From Flavobacteriaceae bacterium (GTDB lineage: Bacteria; Bacteroidota; Bacteroidia; Flavobacteriales; Flavobacteriaceae): DNA of 54,819 nt. Below are positions 18,539-28,115 of this stretch, piece by piece. The position numbers were made by a program, and so were the translations under genes. The stretch's first letter is position 1. Each line of letters opens with the position of its first letter. Below the pieces are notes generated by a model. The model was not told where the DNA came from. It saw only the letters and a list, made by a program, of their open reading frames with translations, and searched no databases. The stretch lies in contig PBQM01000062.1 of the NCBI GenBank assembly GCA_002725015.1, positions 1 through 54,819 on the forward strand. The letters run 5' to 3'.

Positions 18539-20308
18539 ATGGCGGACATTAGCAGGCTTTTTGATTTTCCTTATTACCAATTAAAAAAGCACAATCTCGA
18601 TGCGGCATTGGTAAGTAAAAAAAATGGAGAATGGGTTGAAACCTCAACCAAAGAATATCTCAATAAGGCCAATGCCTTAAGCCGCGCTTTGCTAAAGCTA
18701 GGCGTTCAAAAAGATGATAAAATCGCTGTCATTTGTACCACCAACAGAACTGAGTGGTGTATTGTAGATATTGCAGTTCTTCAATTAGGGGCGCAGACCG
18801 TTCCAATTTACCCCAATATTTCTTCTGAGGATTACCAATATGTACTGAGCCACAGCGAGGCCAGTTATTGTTTTGTTTCAGACCGAGAAGTTTTTGACAA
18901 AGTCTTAAAAGTAAAGACCAAGACAAAACTAAAAGACATTTATAGTTTTGATGAATTAGAAGATTGTGAAAATTACAGCAATCTGTTTGAAATGGGTAAA
19001 GACAAATCGAATCAAAAAGATTTGGAAACCCGCAAAGCCAATGTCAAGGAAACCGATTTGGCAACCCTGATATACACCTCTGGAACAACTGGAAAACCCA
19101 AAGGGGTCATGCTGTCACATCGGAATATCGTACAAAACGTTCTGGCCAGTATTCCAAGATTACCACTGATTGAAGGGGCTTCTCGAGTTTTGAGTTTTTT
19201 ACCACTCTGTCATATTTTTGAAAGGGTATTGATTTATGTATATCAACATGCTGGGGTCAGCGTATACTTTGCTGAAAGCCTGGAGACCATTGGCGCTGAT
19301 GCCCAAGAAATAAAACCCAACCTAATGAGTGTGGTCCCGCGTCTGCTAGAAAAAGTGTTTAATAAAATTTATGCCAAGGGCTCAGAGCTCAAGGGTCTCA
19401 AGAAAAAACTGTTTTTTTGGGCAGTTGCCCTAGGAGAGCGCTTTGAACCCTACAGGGCCAACGGTTGGTGGTATGAAGTTCAACTTAAAATTGCCAAAAA
19501 ACTTATTTTTAGCAAATGGAGATCAGGGCTTGGCGGAGAATTACACACCATGGTTTGTGGCAGCGCCGCTTTACACCCAAGACTGTCAAGAGTTTTCTGC
19601 GCTTCAGGAATGATGGTGATGGAAGGCTATGGACTGACGGAGACCTCCCCTGTTGTCAGTGTTGGTATGGAGGCCAATAAATTTTTTAAAATTGGAACCG
19701 TTGGCAAACCCATTCACAATGTAGAGGTAAAAATTGCCGAAGACGGTGAAATCCTTATCAAGGGTCCCAATGTAATGCAAGGCTATTATAAAGACCCCCA
19801 ACGTACCGCTTCGGTAATGACAGCTGATTACTTTCACACTGGTGACAAAGGGGAATTGGACCGTGAAGGATTCTTAAAAATTACTGGACGTAAAAAAGAA
19901 ATGTTTAAAACTTCTGGAGGTAAATACATCATCCCAACACTGATCGAAAATGCGCTTAAAGAATCCAATTTTATAGAACAAGTCATGGTCATTGGAGAAA
20001 ATCAAAAGATGCCTGCGGCGCTTATACAACCTAATTTTGAGTTCTTGCTAGAATGGATTGAACGCAAAAATCTAAAGATTGATAAAACACCAGAGTCAAT
20101 TGTCAGTTCAGCTGAAGTTCAAAAACGCATTCAAAAGGAAGTCGATGACTGCAACAATCGCTTTGGTAAATGGGAACAAGTTAAACGATTTGAATTGACC
20201 TCGGATGAATGGTCTATCGACAGTGGACACCTCACTCCAACAATGAAAATGAAGCGCAGTGTGATTTTAAAAATCTATGCATCTTTAGTACAAAAAATCT
20301 ACGGTTAA
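18539..20308 (+). CDS. Long-chain fatty acid--CoA ligase (AMP-forming)
   Basis: LIYTSGTTGKPKGVMLSHRN, GYGLTETSPVVS, FHTGDKGELDREGFLKITGRKKEMFKTSGGKYI. Confidence 0.94.
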   Translation: MADISRLFDFPYYQLKKHNLDAALVSKKNGEWVETSTKEYLNKANALSRALLKLGVQKDDKIAVICTTNRTEWCIVDIAVLQLGAQTVPIYPNISSEDYQYVLSHSEASYCFVSDREVFDKVLKVKTKTKLKDIYSFDELEDCENYSNLFEMGKDKSNQKDLETRKANVKETDLATLIYTSGTTGKPKGVMLSHRNIVQNVLASIPRLPLIEGASRVLSFLPLCHIFERVLIYVYQHAGVSVYFAESLETIGADAQEIKPNLMSVVPRLLEKVFNKIYAKGSELKGLKKKLFFWAVALGERFEPYRANGWWYEVQLKIAKKLIFSKWRSGLGGELHTMVCGSAALHPRLSRVFCASGMMVMEGYGLTETSPVVSVGMEANKFFKIGTVGKPIHNVEVKIAEDGEILIKGPNVMQGYYKDPQRTASVMTADYFHTGDKGELDREGFLKITGRKKEMFKTSGGKYIIPTLIENALKESNFIEQVMVIGENQKMPAALIQPNFEFLLEWIERKNLKIDKTPESIVSSAEVQKRIQKEVDDCNNRFGKWEQVKRFELTSDEWSIDSGHLTPTMKMKRSVILKIYASLVQKIYG

Positions 20309-20360
20309 GTATTTCCAACTGTTTTAAATAAGCAAAATTTTACTTTTTTTTTAAAAATAT

Positions 20361-20405
20361 ACTATGCATGCATAATTTTTTAATTATTTACTATGCGTGC
20401 ATAAT
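20361..20405. promoter_or_regulatory. Tandem MarR-type operators: ACTATGCATGCATAAT (20361-20376) and ACTATGCGTGCATAAT (20390-20405)
   Basis: Two 16-bp direct repeats (one mismatch) centred on the palindrome TATGCATGCATA, 29 bp apart, immediately upstream of the -7 element of the marR gene. Confidence 0.75.
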
Positions 20406-20414
20406 AAAAATTTA

Positions 20415-20422
20415 TATATTTG
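20415..20422 (+). promoter_or_regulatory. -7 element TATATTTG of the marR-fad operon
   Basis: Exact TAnnTTTG, 15 nt before ATG 20438; rules out the track start at 20420. Confidence 0.65.
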
Positions 20423-20437
20423 ATTAACCAATTAAAT

Positions 20438-20869
20438 ATGAAAGAGAAAACAATAGATTACGTATTGAGAACAACCTGGCTTGCTGTACAAAAAATGTAC
20501 AATGAAGAAGCCGCTAAATTTGAGGCGACCATGGCCACAGCCTTTACACTCTTAAGCATCGATCCCAAAAAAGGAACGCCTTCCACTTCGCTGGGACCTA
20601 AGATGGGAATGGAATCTACCAGTCTGTCAAGAATCTTAAAGACTTTGGAAAGCCGCGAATTGATAAAGCGAAGTCCAAATCCAGAAGATGGCCGCGGGGT
20701 GCTTATAAATTTAACGGCCTTAGGGCTGGAAAAAAGGGAGGATTCAAGACAGCGCGTTTTTAAATTTAACAATACCATTAGAACGGAAATTGATTCAGAA
20801 AAATTAGACCATTTTTACGATGTCACTCAATCTATTATGAATCTCATCAATGACAAAAAAATATTTTAA
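20438..20869 (+). CDS. MarR family transcriptional regulator
   Basis: MKEKTIDYVLRTTWLAVQKMYNEEAAKFEATMATAFTLLSID...TSLSRILKTLESRELIKRSPNPEDGRGVLINLTALG (wHTH and wing). Confidence 0.92.
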   Translation: MKEKTIDYVLRTTWLAVQKMYNEEAAKFEATMATAFTLLSIDPKKGTPSTSLGPKMGMESTSLSRILKTLESRELIKRSPNPEDGRGVLINLTALGLEKREDSRQRVFKFNNTIRTEIDSEKLDHFYDVTQSIMNLINDKKIF

Positions 20870-20874
20870 AGTTC

Positions 20875-23277
20875 TTGAACTCTATGAAAAAAAGAAGAAT
20901 TAATAAAATTGCCATTATTGGCTCAGGAATCATGGGAAGTGGGATTGCCTGCCACTTTGCCAACATTGGTGTGGAAGTGCTCTTACTGGACATCGTTCCC
21001 AAATCGCTGAACGAAAAAGAAAAAACACTGGGGCTTAGTCTTGAAGACAAAGCCGTAAGAAATCGACTGGTAAACGATGCTTTAAAAACTGCGCTCAAAT
21101 CTAAACCCAACCCCATTTACAGCCACAAATTTATCCAACGCATCAAATGTGGTAATTTAGAGGATGATATTTCAAAAATCAAAGATGTAGACTGGATCAT
21201 GGAGGTGGTCGTTGAGCGCTTGGATATAAAAAAACAAGTCTTTAACACCCTTGAAAAACACCGCAGCCCAGGGACCCTTATTACTTCTAATACCTCGGGC
21301 ATTCCCATTAAATTTATGAGTGAAGGTCGCAGTGAAGATTTTCAAAAACACTTTTGCGGAACCCACTTTTTTAATCCCGCCCGTTATTTAAAATTATTTG
21401 AGATTATTCCCGGACCAAAAACCGATAAAGGAGTGTTGGATTTTTTAAACGGCTATGGCGAACAATTTTTGGGGAAAACCTCAGTGGTCGCTAAGGATAC
21501 ACCAGCCTTTATAGGGAATCGGATTGGGATTTTTGGAATTCAAAGTTTGTTTCATCAAGTTAAAGAATTGGGTCTTAGCGTTGAAGAAGTAGATAAACTC
21601 ACAGGCCCTGTGATTGGAAGGCCCAAATCAGCCACTTTTAGAACGGTTGACGTTGTGGGTTTAGACACCCTTGTTCACGTGGCCGACGGGATTTTTGAAA
21701 ATTGCCCAGATGACGAAGCACAGCAGTTATTTATACTGCCTGATTTTGTCAAAAAAATGATGGAAAACAAATGGTTGGGCAGTAAGTCTGGACAGGGTTT
21801 TTACAAAAAAGAAGGAAAAAACATTCGAGTGTTAGACCTATCCACACTTGAGTATAGAGACAAAAAACGGGCTAAGTTTGAAACACTTGAATTGACAAAA
21901 TCAATCGACAATGTTATCGATCGCTTTAAAGTTTTAATTGATGGCAAAGATAAAGCCGCTGAATTTTACCGCAAAAATTTTGCGGCGATGTTTGCCTATG
22001 TATCCCACAGAATTCCAGAAATTTCTGATGAATTATATAAAATTGATGATGCCATGAAAGCGGGCTTTGGCTGGGAACACGGCCCTTTTCAAATATGGGA
22101 TGCCATAGGGATCGAGCGTGGTTTGGCGCTTTTAAAAACCGAAGGTCTTGAGCCTGCTCAATGGGTTTTGGATATGTTGACATCTGGAAATGATAGTTTT
22201 TACAGCGTTCAAAATGGAGCCAGTCATGCCTATGATATACAGTCTAAAAAACAATTGCGCATCCCGGGACAAGAATCCTTTATTATTTTGGACAACATTC
22301 GAAAATCCAATGAAGTTTTTAAAAACCAAGGAGTTGTTATTGAAGATCTTGGAGATGGTATTTTAAATTGTGAGTTCCGCTCTAAAATGAATACCATTGG
22401 AGGGGATGTACTTTCAGGACTCAACAAAGCCGTGGATTTGGCAGAACGAAATTTTGAGGGCTTGGTGATTGGTAATCAGGGCGCTAATTTTTCTGTAGGT
22501 GCCAATATTGGAATGATTTTTATGATGGCTGTTGAACAAGAATACGACGAGCTTAACACGGCTATAAAATATTTTCAGGACACCATGATGCGGATGCGAT
22601 ACTCCTCTATTCCAACCGTAGCAGCCCCACATGGCATGACCCTTGGTGGTGGATGTGAATTGTCACTGCATGTAGACAAAGTTGTAGCTGCGGCTGAAAC
22701 CTATATTGGACTTGTTGAATTTGGCGTAGGATTGATCCCCGGCGGTGGAGGTTCTAAAGAAATGGCAATGCGCGCATCAGACTCGTTTAGAAAAAATGAC
22801 GTAGAACTCAACATCCTTCAAGAATATTTCTTGACCATTGGAATGGCGAAGGTCGCTACCTCTGCCTATGAAGCTTTTGATTTGGGGATTCTTAAACATG
22901 GAAGAGATTCCGTTATTGTCAATAGAGACCGACAGATTGCAACCGCCAAAGCCCACGCAAAATTAATGGCTAAACAAGGCTATACCAAACCCGTAAAACG
23001 CAAGGATGTGAAAGTCTTGGGAAAACAAGCTCTAGGAATGTTTCTCGTTGGTACCGACGCTATGCAGGCCAGCAATTACATCAGTGAACACGATCAAAAA
23101 ATAGCCAATAAATTGGCTTATGTGATGGCTGGTGGAGATTTGTCTGAACCCAGTTTGGTGAACGAACAATACCTTTTAGACATTGAGCGAGAAGCCTTTT
23201 TGAGTTTGTGTACAGAGCGCAAAACATTAGAGCGCATTCAACATATGTTAAAAACCGGAAAACCGCTTAGAAATTAA
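20875..23277 (+). CDS. fadN: 3-hydroxyacyl-CoA dehydrogenase / enoyl-CoA hydratase (FadN-type domain order)
   Basis: N-terminal IAIIGSGIMGSGIACHFANIGVEVLLLD (3HCDH) and C-terminal enoyl-CoA hydratase region (GVGLIPGGGGSKEMAMRA). 800 aa; the track start may be a few codons upstream of ATG 20884. Confidence 0.9.
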   Translation: MNSMKKRRINKIAIIGSGIMGSGIACHFANIGVEVLLLDIVPKSLNEKEKTLGLSLEDKAVRNRLVNDALKTALKSKPNPIYSHKFIQRIKCGNLEDDISKIKDVDWIMEVVVERLDIKKQVFNTLEKHRSPGTLITSNTSGIPIKFMSEGRSEDFQKHFCGTHFFNPARYLKLFEIIPGPKTDKGVLDFLNGYGEQFLGKTSVVAKDTPAFIGNRIGIFGIQSLFHQVKELGLSVEEVDKLTGPVIGRPKSATFRTVDVVGLDTLVHVADGIFENCPDDEAQQLFILPDFVKKMMENKWLGSKSGQGFYKKEGKNIRVLDLSTLEYRDKKRAKFETLELTKSIDNVIDRFKVLIDGKDKAAEFYRKNFAAMFAYVSHRIPEISDELYKIDDAMKAGFGWEHGPFQIWDAIGIERGLALLKTEGLEPAQWVLDMLTSGNDSFYSVQNGASHAYDIQSKKQLRIPGQESFIILDNIRKSNEVFKNQGVVIEDLGDGILNCEFRSKMNTIGGDVLSGLNKAVDLAERNFEGLVIGNQGANFSVGANIGMIFMMAVEQEYDELNTAIKYFQDTMMRMRYSSIPTVAAPHGMTLGGGCELSLHVDKVVAAAETYIGLVEFGVGLIPGGGGSKEMAMRASDSFRKNDVELNILQEYFLTIGMAKVATSAYEAFDLGILKHGRDSVIVNRDRQIATAKAHAKLMAKQGYTKPVKRKDVKVLGKQALGMFLVGTDAMQASNYISEHDQKIANKLAYVMAGGDLSEPSLVNEQYLLDIEREAFLSLCTERKTLERIQHMLKTGKPLRN

Positions 23278-23280
23278 AAA

Positions 23281-24471
23281 ATGGAACAAGCCTATATAGT
23301 CAAAGCCTACAGAACCGCTGTTGGCAAAGCACCCAAAGGAATCTTTCGATTCAAAAGAGCCGATGAACTCGGAGCCGAGACCATCCAATATATGATGAAG
23401 GAACTTCCAGATTTGGAAGTATCTCGAATTGATGATGTTATTGTTGGGAATGCCATGCCAGAGGGTGCGCAAGGTCTGAATATGGCCCGATTTATATCGC
23501 TTATTGGTCTAAATTCTGTGGACGTCCCTGGAGTCACAGTCAACCGCTTTTGTTCTTCTGGACTTGAAACCATAGGAATGGCCGTTGCAAAAATTCAAGC
23601 TGGTATGGCAGATTGTGTCATAGCTGGCGGGGCCGAAAGCATGAGTGCTGTACCCATGACAGGATTTAAACCTGAACTCAATTATGATACGATAAACGCT
23701 GGGCATGAGGATTATTATTGGGGCATGGGAAACACTGCAGAAGCCGTTGCAAAAGAATATGGTGTTTCCAGAGCAGATCAAGACGAGTTTGCATTTAACT
23801 CTCATATGAAAGCGCTAAAAGCTCAAGCTGAAAATCGTTTTCAAGATCAAATTGTACCCATTCAAGTTGAACAAACCTTTGTGGACGAAAACGGAAAACG
23901 AGCCACTAAAAAATATACAGTGAACAAAGATGAGGGGCCAAGAAAAGGTACAAATTTAGAGGCACTTTCTAAATTGCGAGCTGTATTTGCGCAAGGCGGT
24001 AGTGTAACAGCTGGAAACGCCTCACAAATGAGCGATGGGGCTGCTTTTGTTTTGGTGGTAAGTGAAAGCTTGCTCAAAGAACTAAAATTAGATCCAATTG
24101 CAAGAATGGCAAGCTATGCGGTGGCGGGTGTTGAGCCAAGAATAATGGGGATTGGTCCAGTAAAAGCCATTCCAAAAGCTTTGCTAAAAGCAGGTTTAAA
24201 ACAATCCGACTTGGAACTGATTGAACTCAATGAAGCTTTTGCATCACAATCATTGGCCGTTATCAGAGAATTAGGATTAAATCCAGAACTTATTAATGTC
24301 AATGGAGGCGCCATTGCTCTGGGACATCCATTGGGCTGTACGGGTGCAAAATTATCGGTACAATTGTTTGACGAGATGCGAAAGAGAAAGATGTCATCAA
24401 AATACGGAGCCGTGACCATGTGTGTTGGTACAGGACAGGGCGCTTGTGGAATTTTCGAATTTTTAAATTAA
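23281..24471 (+). CDS. fadA: Acetyl-CoA C-acyltransferase (thiolase)
   Basis: VNRFCSSGLETIGMA, NVNGGAIALGHPLGCTGAKL, MCVGTGQGACGIFE. Confidence 0.95.
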   Translation: MEQAYIVKAYRTAVGKAPKGIFRFKRADELGAETIQYMMKELPDLEVSRIDDVIVGNAMPEGAQGLNMARFISLIGLNSVDVPGVTVNRFCSSGLETIGMAVAKIQAGMADCVIAGGAESMSAVPMTGFKPELNYDTINAGHEDYYWGMGNTAEAVAKEYGVSRADQDEFAFNSHMKALKAQAENRFQDQIVPIQVEQTFVDENGKRATKKYTVNKDEGPRKGTNLEALSKLRAVFAQGGSVTAGNASQMSDGAAFVLVVSESLLKELKLDPIARMASYAVAGVEPRIMGIGPVKAIPKALLKAGLKQSDLELIELNEAFASQSLAVIRELGLNPELINVNGGAIALGHPLGCTGAKLSVQLFDEMRKRKMSSKYGAVTMCVGTGQGACGIFEFLN

Positions 24472-24491
24472 AAAACTCAAATTTATAACCT

Positions 24492-26288
24492 ATGGAAGTA
24501 AAAGAATTATTAAGAGGCGGACAGTTTTTAGTCAAAGAAAGTCCCTGCGACAGTATTTTTACCCCTGAAGACTTTTCAGAAGAACAGCTGATGATGAGAG
24601 ATGCTGTTAAAGAATTTAATGACAGAGAAGTTATTGCCAAACGCGATCGGTTTGAAGCCAAGGACTACGCCTTAACCGAGGCGGTCATGCGCAAGGCTGG
24701 AGAAATGGGATTTCTTGGAGTTTCAGTCCCCGAGGCCTATGGGGGTTTAGAAATGGGGTTTGTCTCTAGTATGTTGGTCTGTGAATATATTTCCAGCGGT
24801 ACTGGATCTTTTAGCACCGCATTTGGCGCCCACACCGGAATTGGAACCATGCCAATTACTCTCTATGGGACAGAGGCCCAAAAACAAAAATATGTTCCAA
24901 AGCTCGCCTCTGGACAGTGGTTTGGCGCCTATTGCCTGACAGAACCTGAGGCTGGAAGTGATGCCAATTCTGGTAAAACCACAGCCACATTATCAAAAGA
25001 TGGCAGTTACTACAGTATCAGTGGTCAAAAAATGTGGATATCAAATGCAGGCTTTTGCAATGTATTTATCGTCTTTGCGCGCATTGAGAACGACAAAAAT
25101 ATTACTGGGTTTATCGTAGAGAATGACCCTTCAAACGGCATTACATTGGGCGAGGAAGAACACAAACTAGGGATCAGAGCATCTTCAACAAGACAAGTAT
25201 TCTTTAACGATACTAAAGTCCCAATTGAAAATATGCTTTCCGATAGACAAAATGGATTTAAAATTGCAATGAATGCCCTAAACATTGGTCGTATTAAATT
25301 GGCCGCAGCCTGTATTGATTCACAACGAAGAATTACCACGGATGCAATTGTTTATGCCAATGCACGAAAACAGTTTAAAACGCCCATCGCAGAATTTGGA
25401 GCCATTAAACACAAATTGGCAGAGATGGCCACCAATACCTATGTAAGTGAATCGGCTTGTTATAGAGCTGCCAAAGAGATTGAGGACCGCATTGCAATGC
25501 GTATTGAGAATGGAAATTCTCATCAGCAGGCCGAGCTGAAGGGCGTTGAAGAGTATGCGATAGAATGCTCCATATTAAAAGTAGCCGTTTCAGAAAATGT
25601 ACAAAATTGTGCCGATGAAGGTATTCAAGTCTTTGGTGGCATGGGGTTTTCTGAAGAAACCCCTATGGAGGCTGCTTGGAGAGACGCTAGAATTGCTAGA
25701 ATTTACGAAGGAACCAATGAAATAAATCGAATGATTTGCATCGGGATGTTGATTAAAAAGGCCATGAAAGGCCATGTTGATTTATTGGGACCTGCAGTGA
25801 AAGTAAAGGAGGAGTTAATGGGCATACCATCATTTGAAACCCCTAATTATACAGCTCCACTGTCACAAGAAAAAGCGGTATTAAAAAATCTTAAAAAAGT
25901 TTTTTTAATGGTCGCTGGAGCCGGGATTGAAAAATATGGTCCGCAAATTGAGGAACAACAGCAGTTGCTTTTAAATGCAGCTGATATTTTGATACAAATT
26001 TATATGGCTGAATCTGCGATTTTAAGAACAGAAAAAAATATTTTTCGCTTTGGCGAAGCCGCTCAAAAACATCAAACAGAAATGAGTCAATTGTACCTTT
26101 ACAACGCAGTAGACATCATTACAAAAAGTGCAAAAAATGGAATCGTATCGTTTGTAGAGGGGGACGAACAGCGGATGATGTTGATGGGCTTAAAGCGTTT
26201 TACAAAGTACAGCCATTACCCCAATGTAGCAGCGCTCAGGGGCAACATCGCTGACAAAGTAAATAAAGAGAATGCGTATTGTTTCTAA
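24492..26288 (+). CDS. fadE: Acyl-CoA dehydrogenase (FadE-type, 598 aa)
   Basis: YCLTEPEAGSDANSGKTTA, KMWISNAGFCNVFIVFARI, QVFGGMGFSEETPMEAAWRDARIARIYEGTNEINR. Confidence 0.94.
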   Translation: MEVKELLRGGQFLVKESPCDSIFTPEDFSEEQLMMRDAVKEFNDREVIAKRDRFEAKDYALTEAVMRKAGEMGFLGVSVPEAYGGLEMGFVSSMLVCEYISSGTGSFSTAFGAHTGIGTMPITLYGTEAQKQKYVPKLASGQWFGAYCLTEPEAGSDANSGKTTATLSKDGSYYSISGQKMWISNAGFCNVFIVFARIENDKNITGFIVENDPSNGITLGEEEHKLGIRASSTRQVFFNDTKVPIENMLSDRQNGFKIAMNALNIGRIKLAAACIDSQRRITTDAIVYANARKQFKTPIAEFGAIKHKLAEMATNTYVSESACYRAAKEIEDRIAMRIENGNSHQQAELKGVEEYAIECSILKVAVSENVQNCADEGIQVFGGMGFSEETPMEAAWRDARIARIYEGTNEINRMICIGMLIKKAMKGHVDLLGPAVKVKEELMGIPSFETPNYTAPLSQEKAVLKNLKKVFLMVAGAGIEKYGPQIEEQQQLLLNAADILIQIYMAESAILRTEKNIFRFGEAAQKHQTEMSQLYLYNAVDIITKSAKNGIVSFVEGDEQRMMLMGLKRFTKYSHYPNVAALRGNIADKVNKENAYCF

Positions 26289-26314
26289 AACATACGCAGT
26301 TTAGTTGGTTAGTT

Positions 26315-26347
26315 AAAAACGCCTTCACGCCTGTGAGGGCGTTTTTT
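26315..26347 (+). terminator. Rho-independent terminator of the fad operon
   Basis: AAAAACGCCTTCAC-GCCT-GTGAGGGCGTTTTTTT: 14-bp stem with one G-T wobble, tetraloop, T tract. Confidence 0.92.
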
Positions 26348-26369
26348 TAACGAAAATAAAAATTAAACT

Positions 26370-26377
26370 TATCTTTG
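26370..26377 (+). promoter_or_regulatory. -7 element TATCTTTG upstream of M1 peptidase
   Basis: Exact TAnnTTTG, 36 nt before ATG 26414. Confidence 0.4.
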
Positions 26378-26413
26378 ATTGAGAATTAATTCTTTAGCAC
26401 AATTAATCTATAA

Positions 26414-28030
26414 ATGAAACGGACGTTAACATTATTCATCTGTCTTTTTTGCATTCAAACAAGCCTAAACGCGCAGAAATACAAACGACAAGACACAATT
26501 CGTGGCAGTATAACTTCAGAGCGAAGTTGGTGGGATTTGACTTATTACGATTTAGAAGTGAGTGTGGATCCAAAATCGAAAACCATAGACGGAAAAAACA
26601 GCATCCACTACAAGGTTTTAAAGACCAATAAAGTCATGCAAATCGATTTGCAGCCTCCCATGCAATTAACCAAAGCAATACAAAACGGAAGAAAACTAAA
26701 AATCAGCCATTGTGGAAATGCCCACTATATTCATTTAGAAAAACCTCAAATAAAATACAATATAGACAGCCTTACTGTCTTCTTCAAAGGCACTCCAAGA
26801 CAGGCCGTTCGCGCCCCATGGGACGGAGGTTTTTCTTGGAAAGAAGATAAAAATGGAACTGATTTTATTGCCACCACTTGTCAGGGAATTGGAGCAAGTG
26901 TTTGGTGGCCTAATAAAGATCATATGTATGACGAAGTTGACAGTATGAAGATTCGTGTAAATGTTCCCAAACATTTGGTAGCAGTTTCCAATGGTCGTTT
27001 AATTGATACTTCAAAAAGTGATAAAAGCAATTCCTACACATGGTTTGTTTCAAACCCCATCAATAATTATGGCGTTAATATAAACATTGGAGATTATGTC
27101 AATTTTTCTGAAATATACAAAGGGGAAAAAGGGAATCTGAATATGAACTATTATGTTTTGAAACACCATCTAGAAAAAGCAAAAAAACAATTTTTAGAAG
27201 CTCCAAAAATGATGAGAGCTTTTGAACATTGGTTGGGCCCATACCCTTTTTATGAAGACAGTTATAAATTGGTAGAAGTTCCCTATTTGGGAATGGAACA
27301 TCAAAGTTCAGTAACCTATGGCAATCAATTTAAGAATGGCTATTTAGGAACAGATCTTTCAGCTACAGGATGGGGCTTAAAATTTGACTTTATCATTGTA
27401 CATGAGTCTGGTCATGAATGGTTTGCCAATAACATTACCAATAAAGACATTGCTGATATGTGGATACACGAAGGATTTACTAGCTACGCTGAAAATTTAT
27501 TCTTGGACTATTATCACGGAAAAGAAGCAGCAGCAGCCTATGTCATTGGAACCCGAAAACGGATTCAAAATGACCGCCCTTTGATTGGTGACTACAATGT
27601 TAACAACGAGGGATCTTCAGATATATATTACAAAGGCGCAAACATGATTCACATGCTTAGACAATTGACAAAAGATGACGAGAAATGGCGTCAAATTCTT
27701 CGGAAAATGAATTCTAAATTTTACCATCAAACAGTGACAACTCAACAGATTGAAGATTTTTTATCAAAAGAAATTGGTCGAGATTTAAATCCTTTTTTTA
27801 ATCAATACCTTAGGGATACTCGAATTCCGGTTTTAGAATATAAAATTACTCAGGGAAAATTAAATTACAGATGGAATAATGTGGTGAGTGGTTTTGATAT
27901 GCCTGTCGAAATCGCAGGAAAACAACGGACATTTTGGATTTACCCAAGAGAATCTTGGAATGCAATAGCTTTCGTTGATTCTGAAATTAAAGTTGATATA
28001 AATTACTATGTAAAAACGAAACAGCTATGA
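26414..28030 (+). CDS. M1 family metallopeptidase, secreted
   Basis: Signal peptide; zinc motif HESGHEWFANNITNKDIADMWIHEGFTSYAE (HExxH-18-E). Confidence 0.92.
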   Translation: MKRTLTLFICLFCIQTSLNAQKYKRQDTIRGSITSERSWWDLTYYDLEVSVDPKSKTIDGKNSIHYKVLKTNKVMQIDLQPPMQLTKAIQNGRKLKISHCGNAHYIHLEKPQIKYNIDSLTVFFKGTPRQAVRAPWDGGFSWKEDKNGTDFIATTCQGIGASVWWPNKDHMYDEVDSMKIRVNVPKHLVAVSNGRLIDTSKSDKSNSYTWFVSNPINNYGVNINIGDYVNFSEIYKGEKGNLNMNYYVLKHHLEKAKKQFLEAPKMMRAFEHWLGPYPFYEDSYKLVEVPYLGMEHQSSVTYGNQFKNGYLGTDLSATGWGLKFDFIIVHESGHEWFANNITNKDIADMWIHEGFTSYAENLFLDYYHGKEAAAAYVIGTRKRIQNDRPLIGDYNVNNEGSSDIYYKGANMIHMLRQLTKDDEKWRQILRKMNSKFYHQTVTTQQIEDFLSKEIGRDLNPFFNQYLRDTRIPVLEYKITQGKLNYRWNNVVSGFDMPVEIAGKQRTFWIYPRESWNAIAFVDSEIKVDINYYVKTKQL

Positions 28031-28115
28031 ATTCCAGTTCAGTTTCTAGAAAAGACATAGCCCTACATATATTTTTTAAGTTTATAAAAAATGCTAACAT
28101 TTTAAATTGCTACTA

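Noticed and set aside
24299-24661. 120-aa minus-strand ORF across the fadA/fadE junction
   Set aside because: Antisense to two strongly supported genes; no family features.
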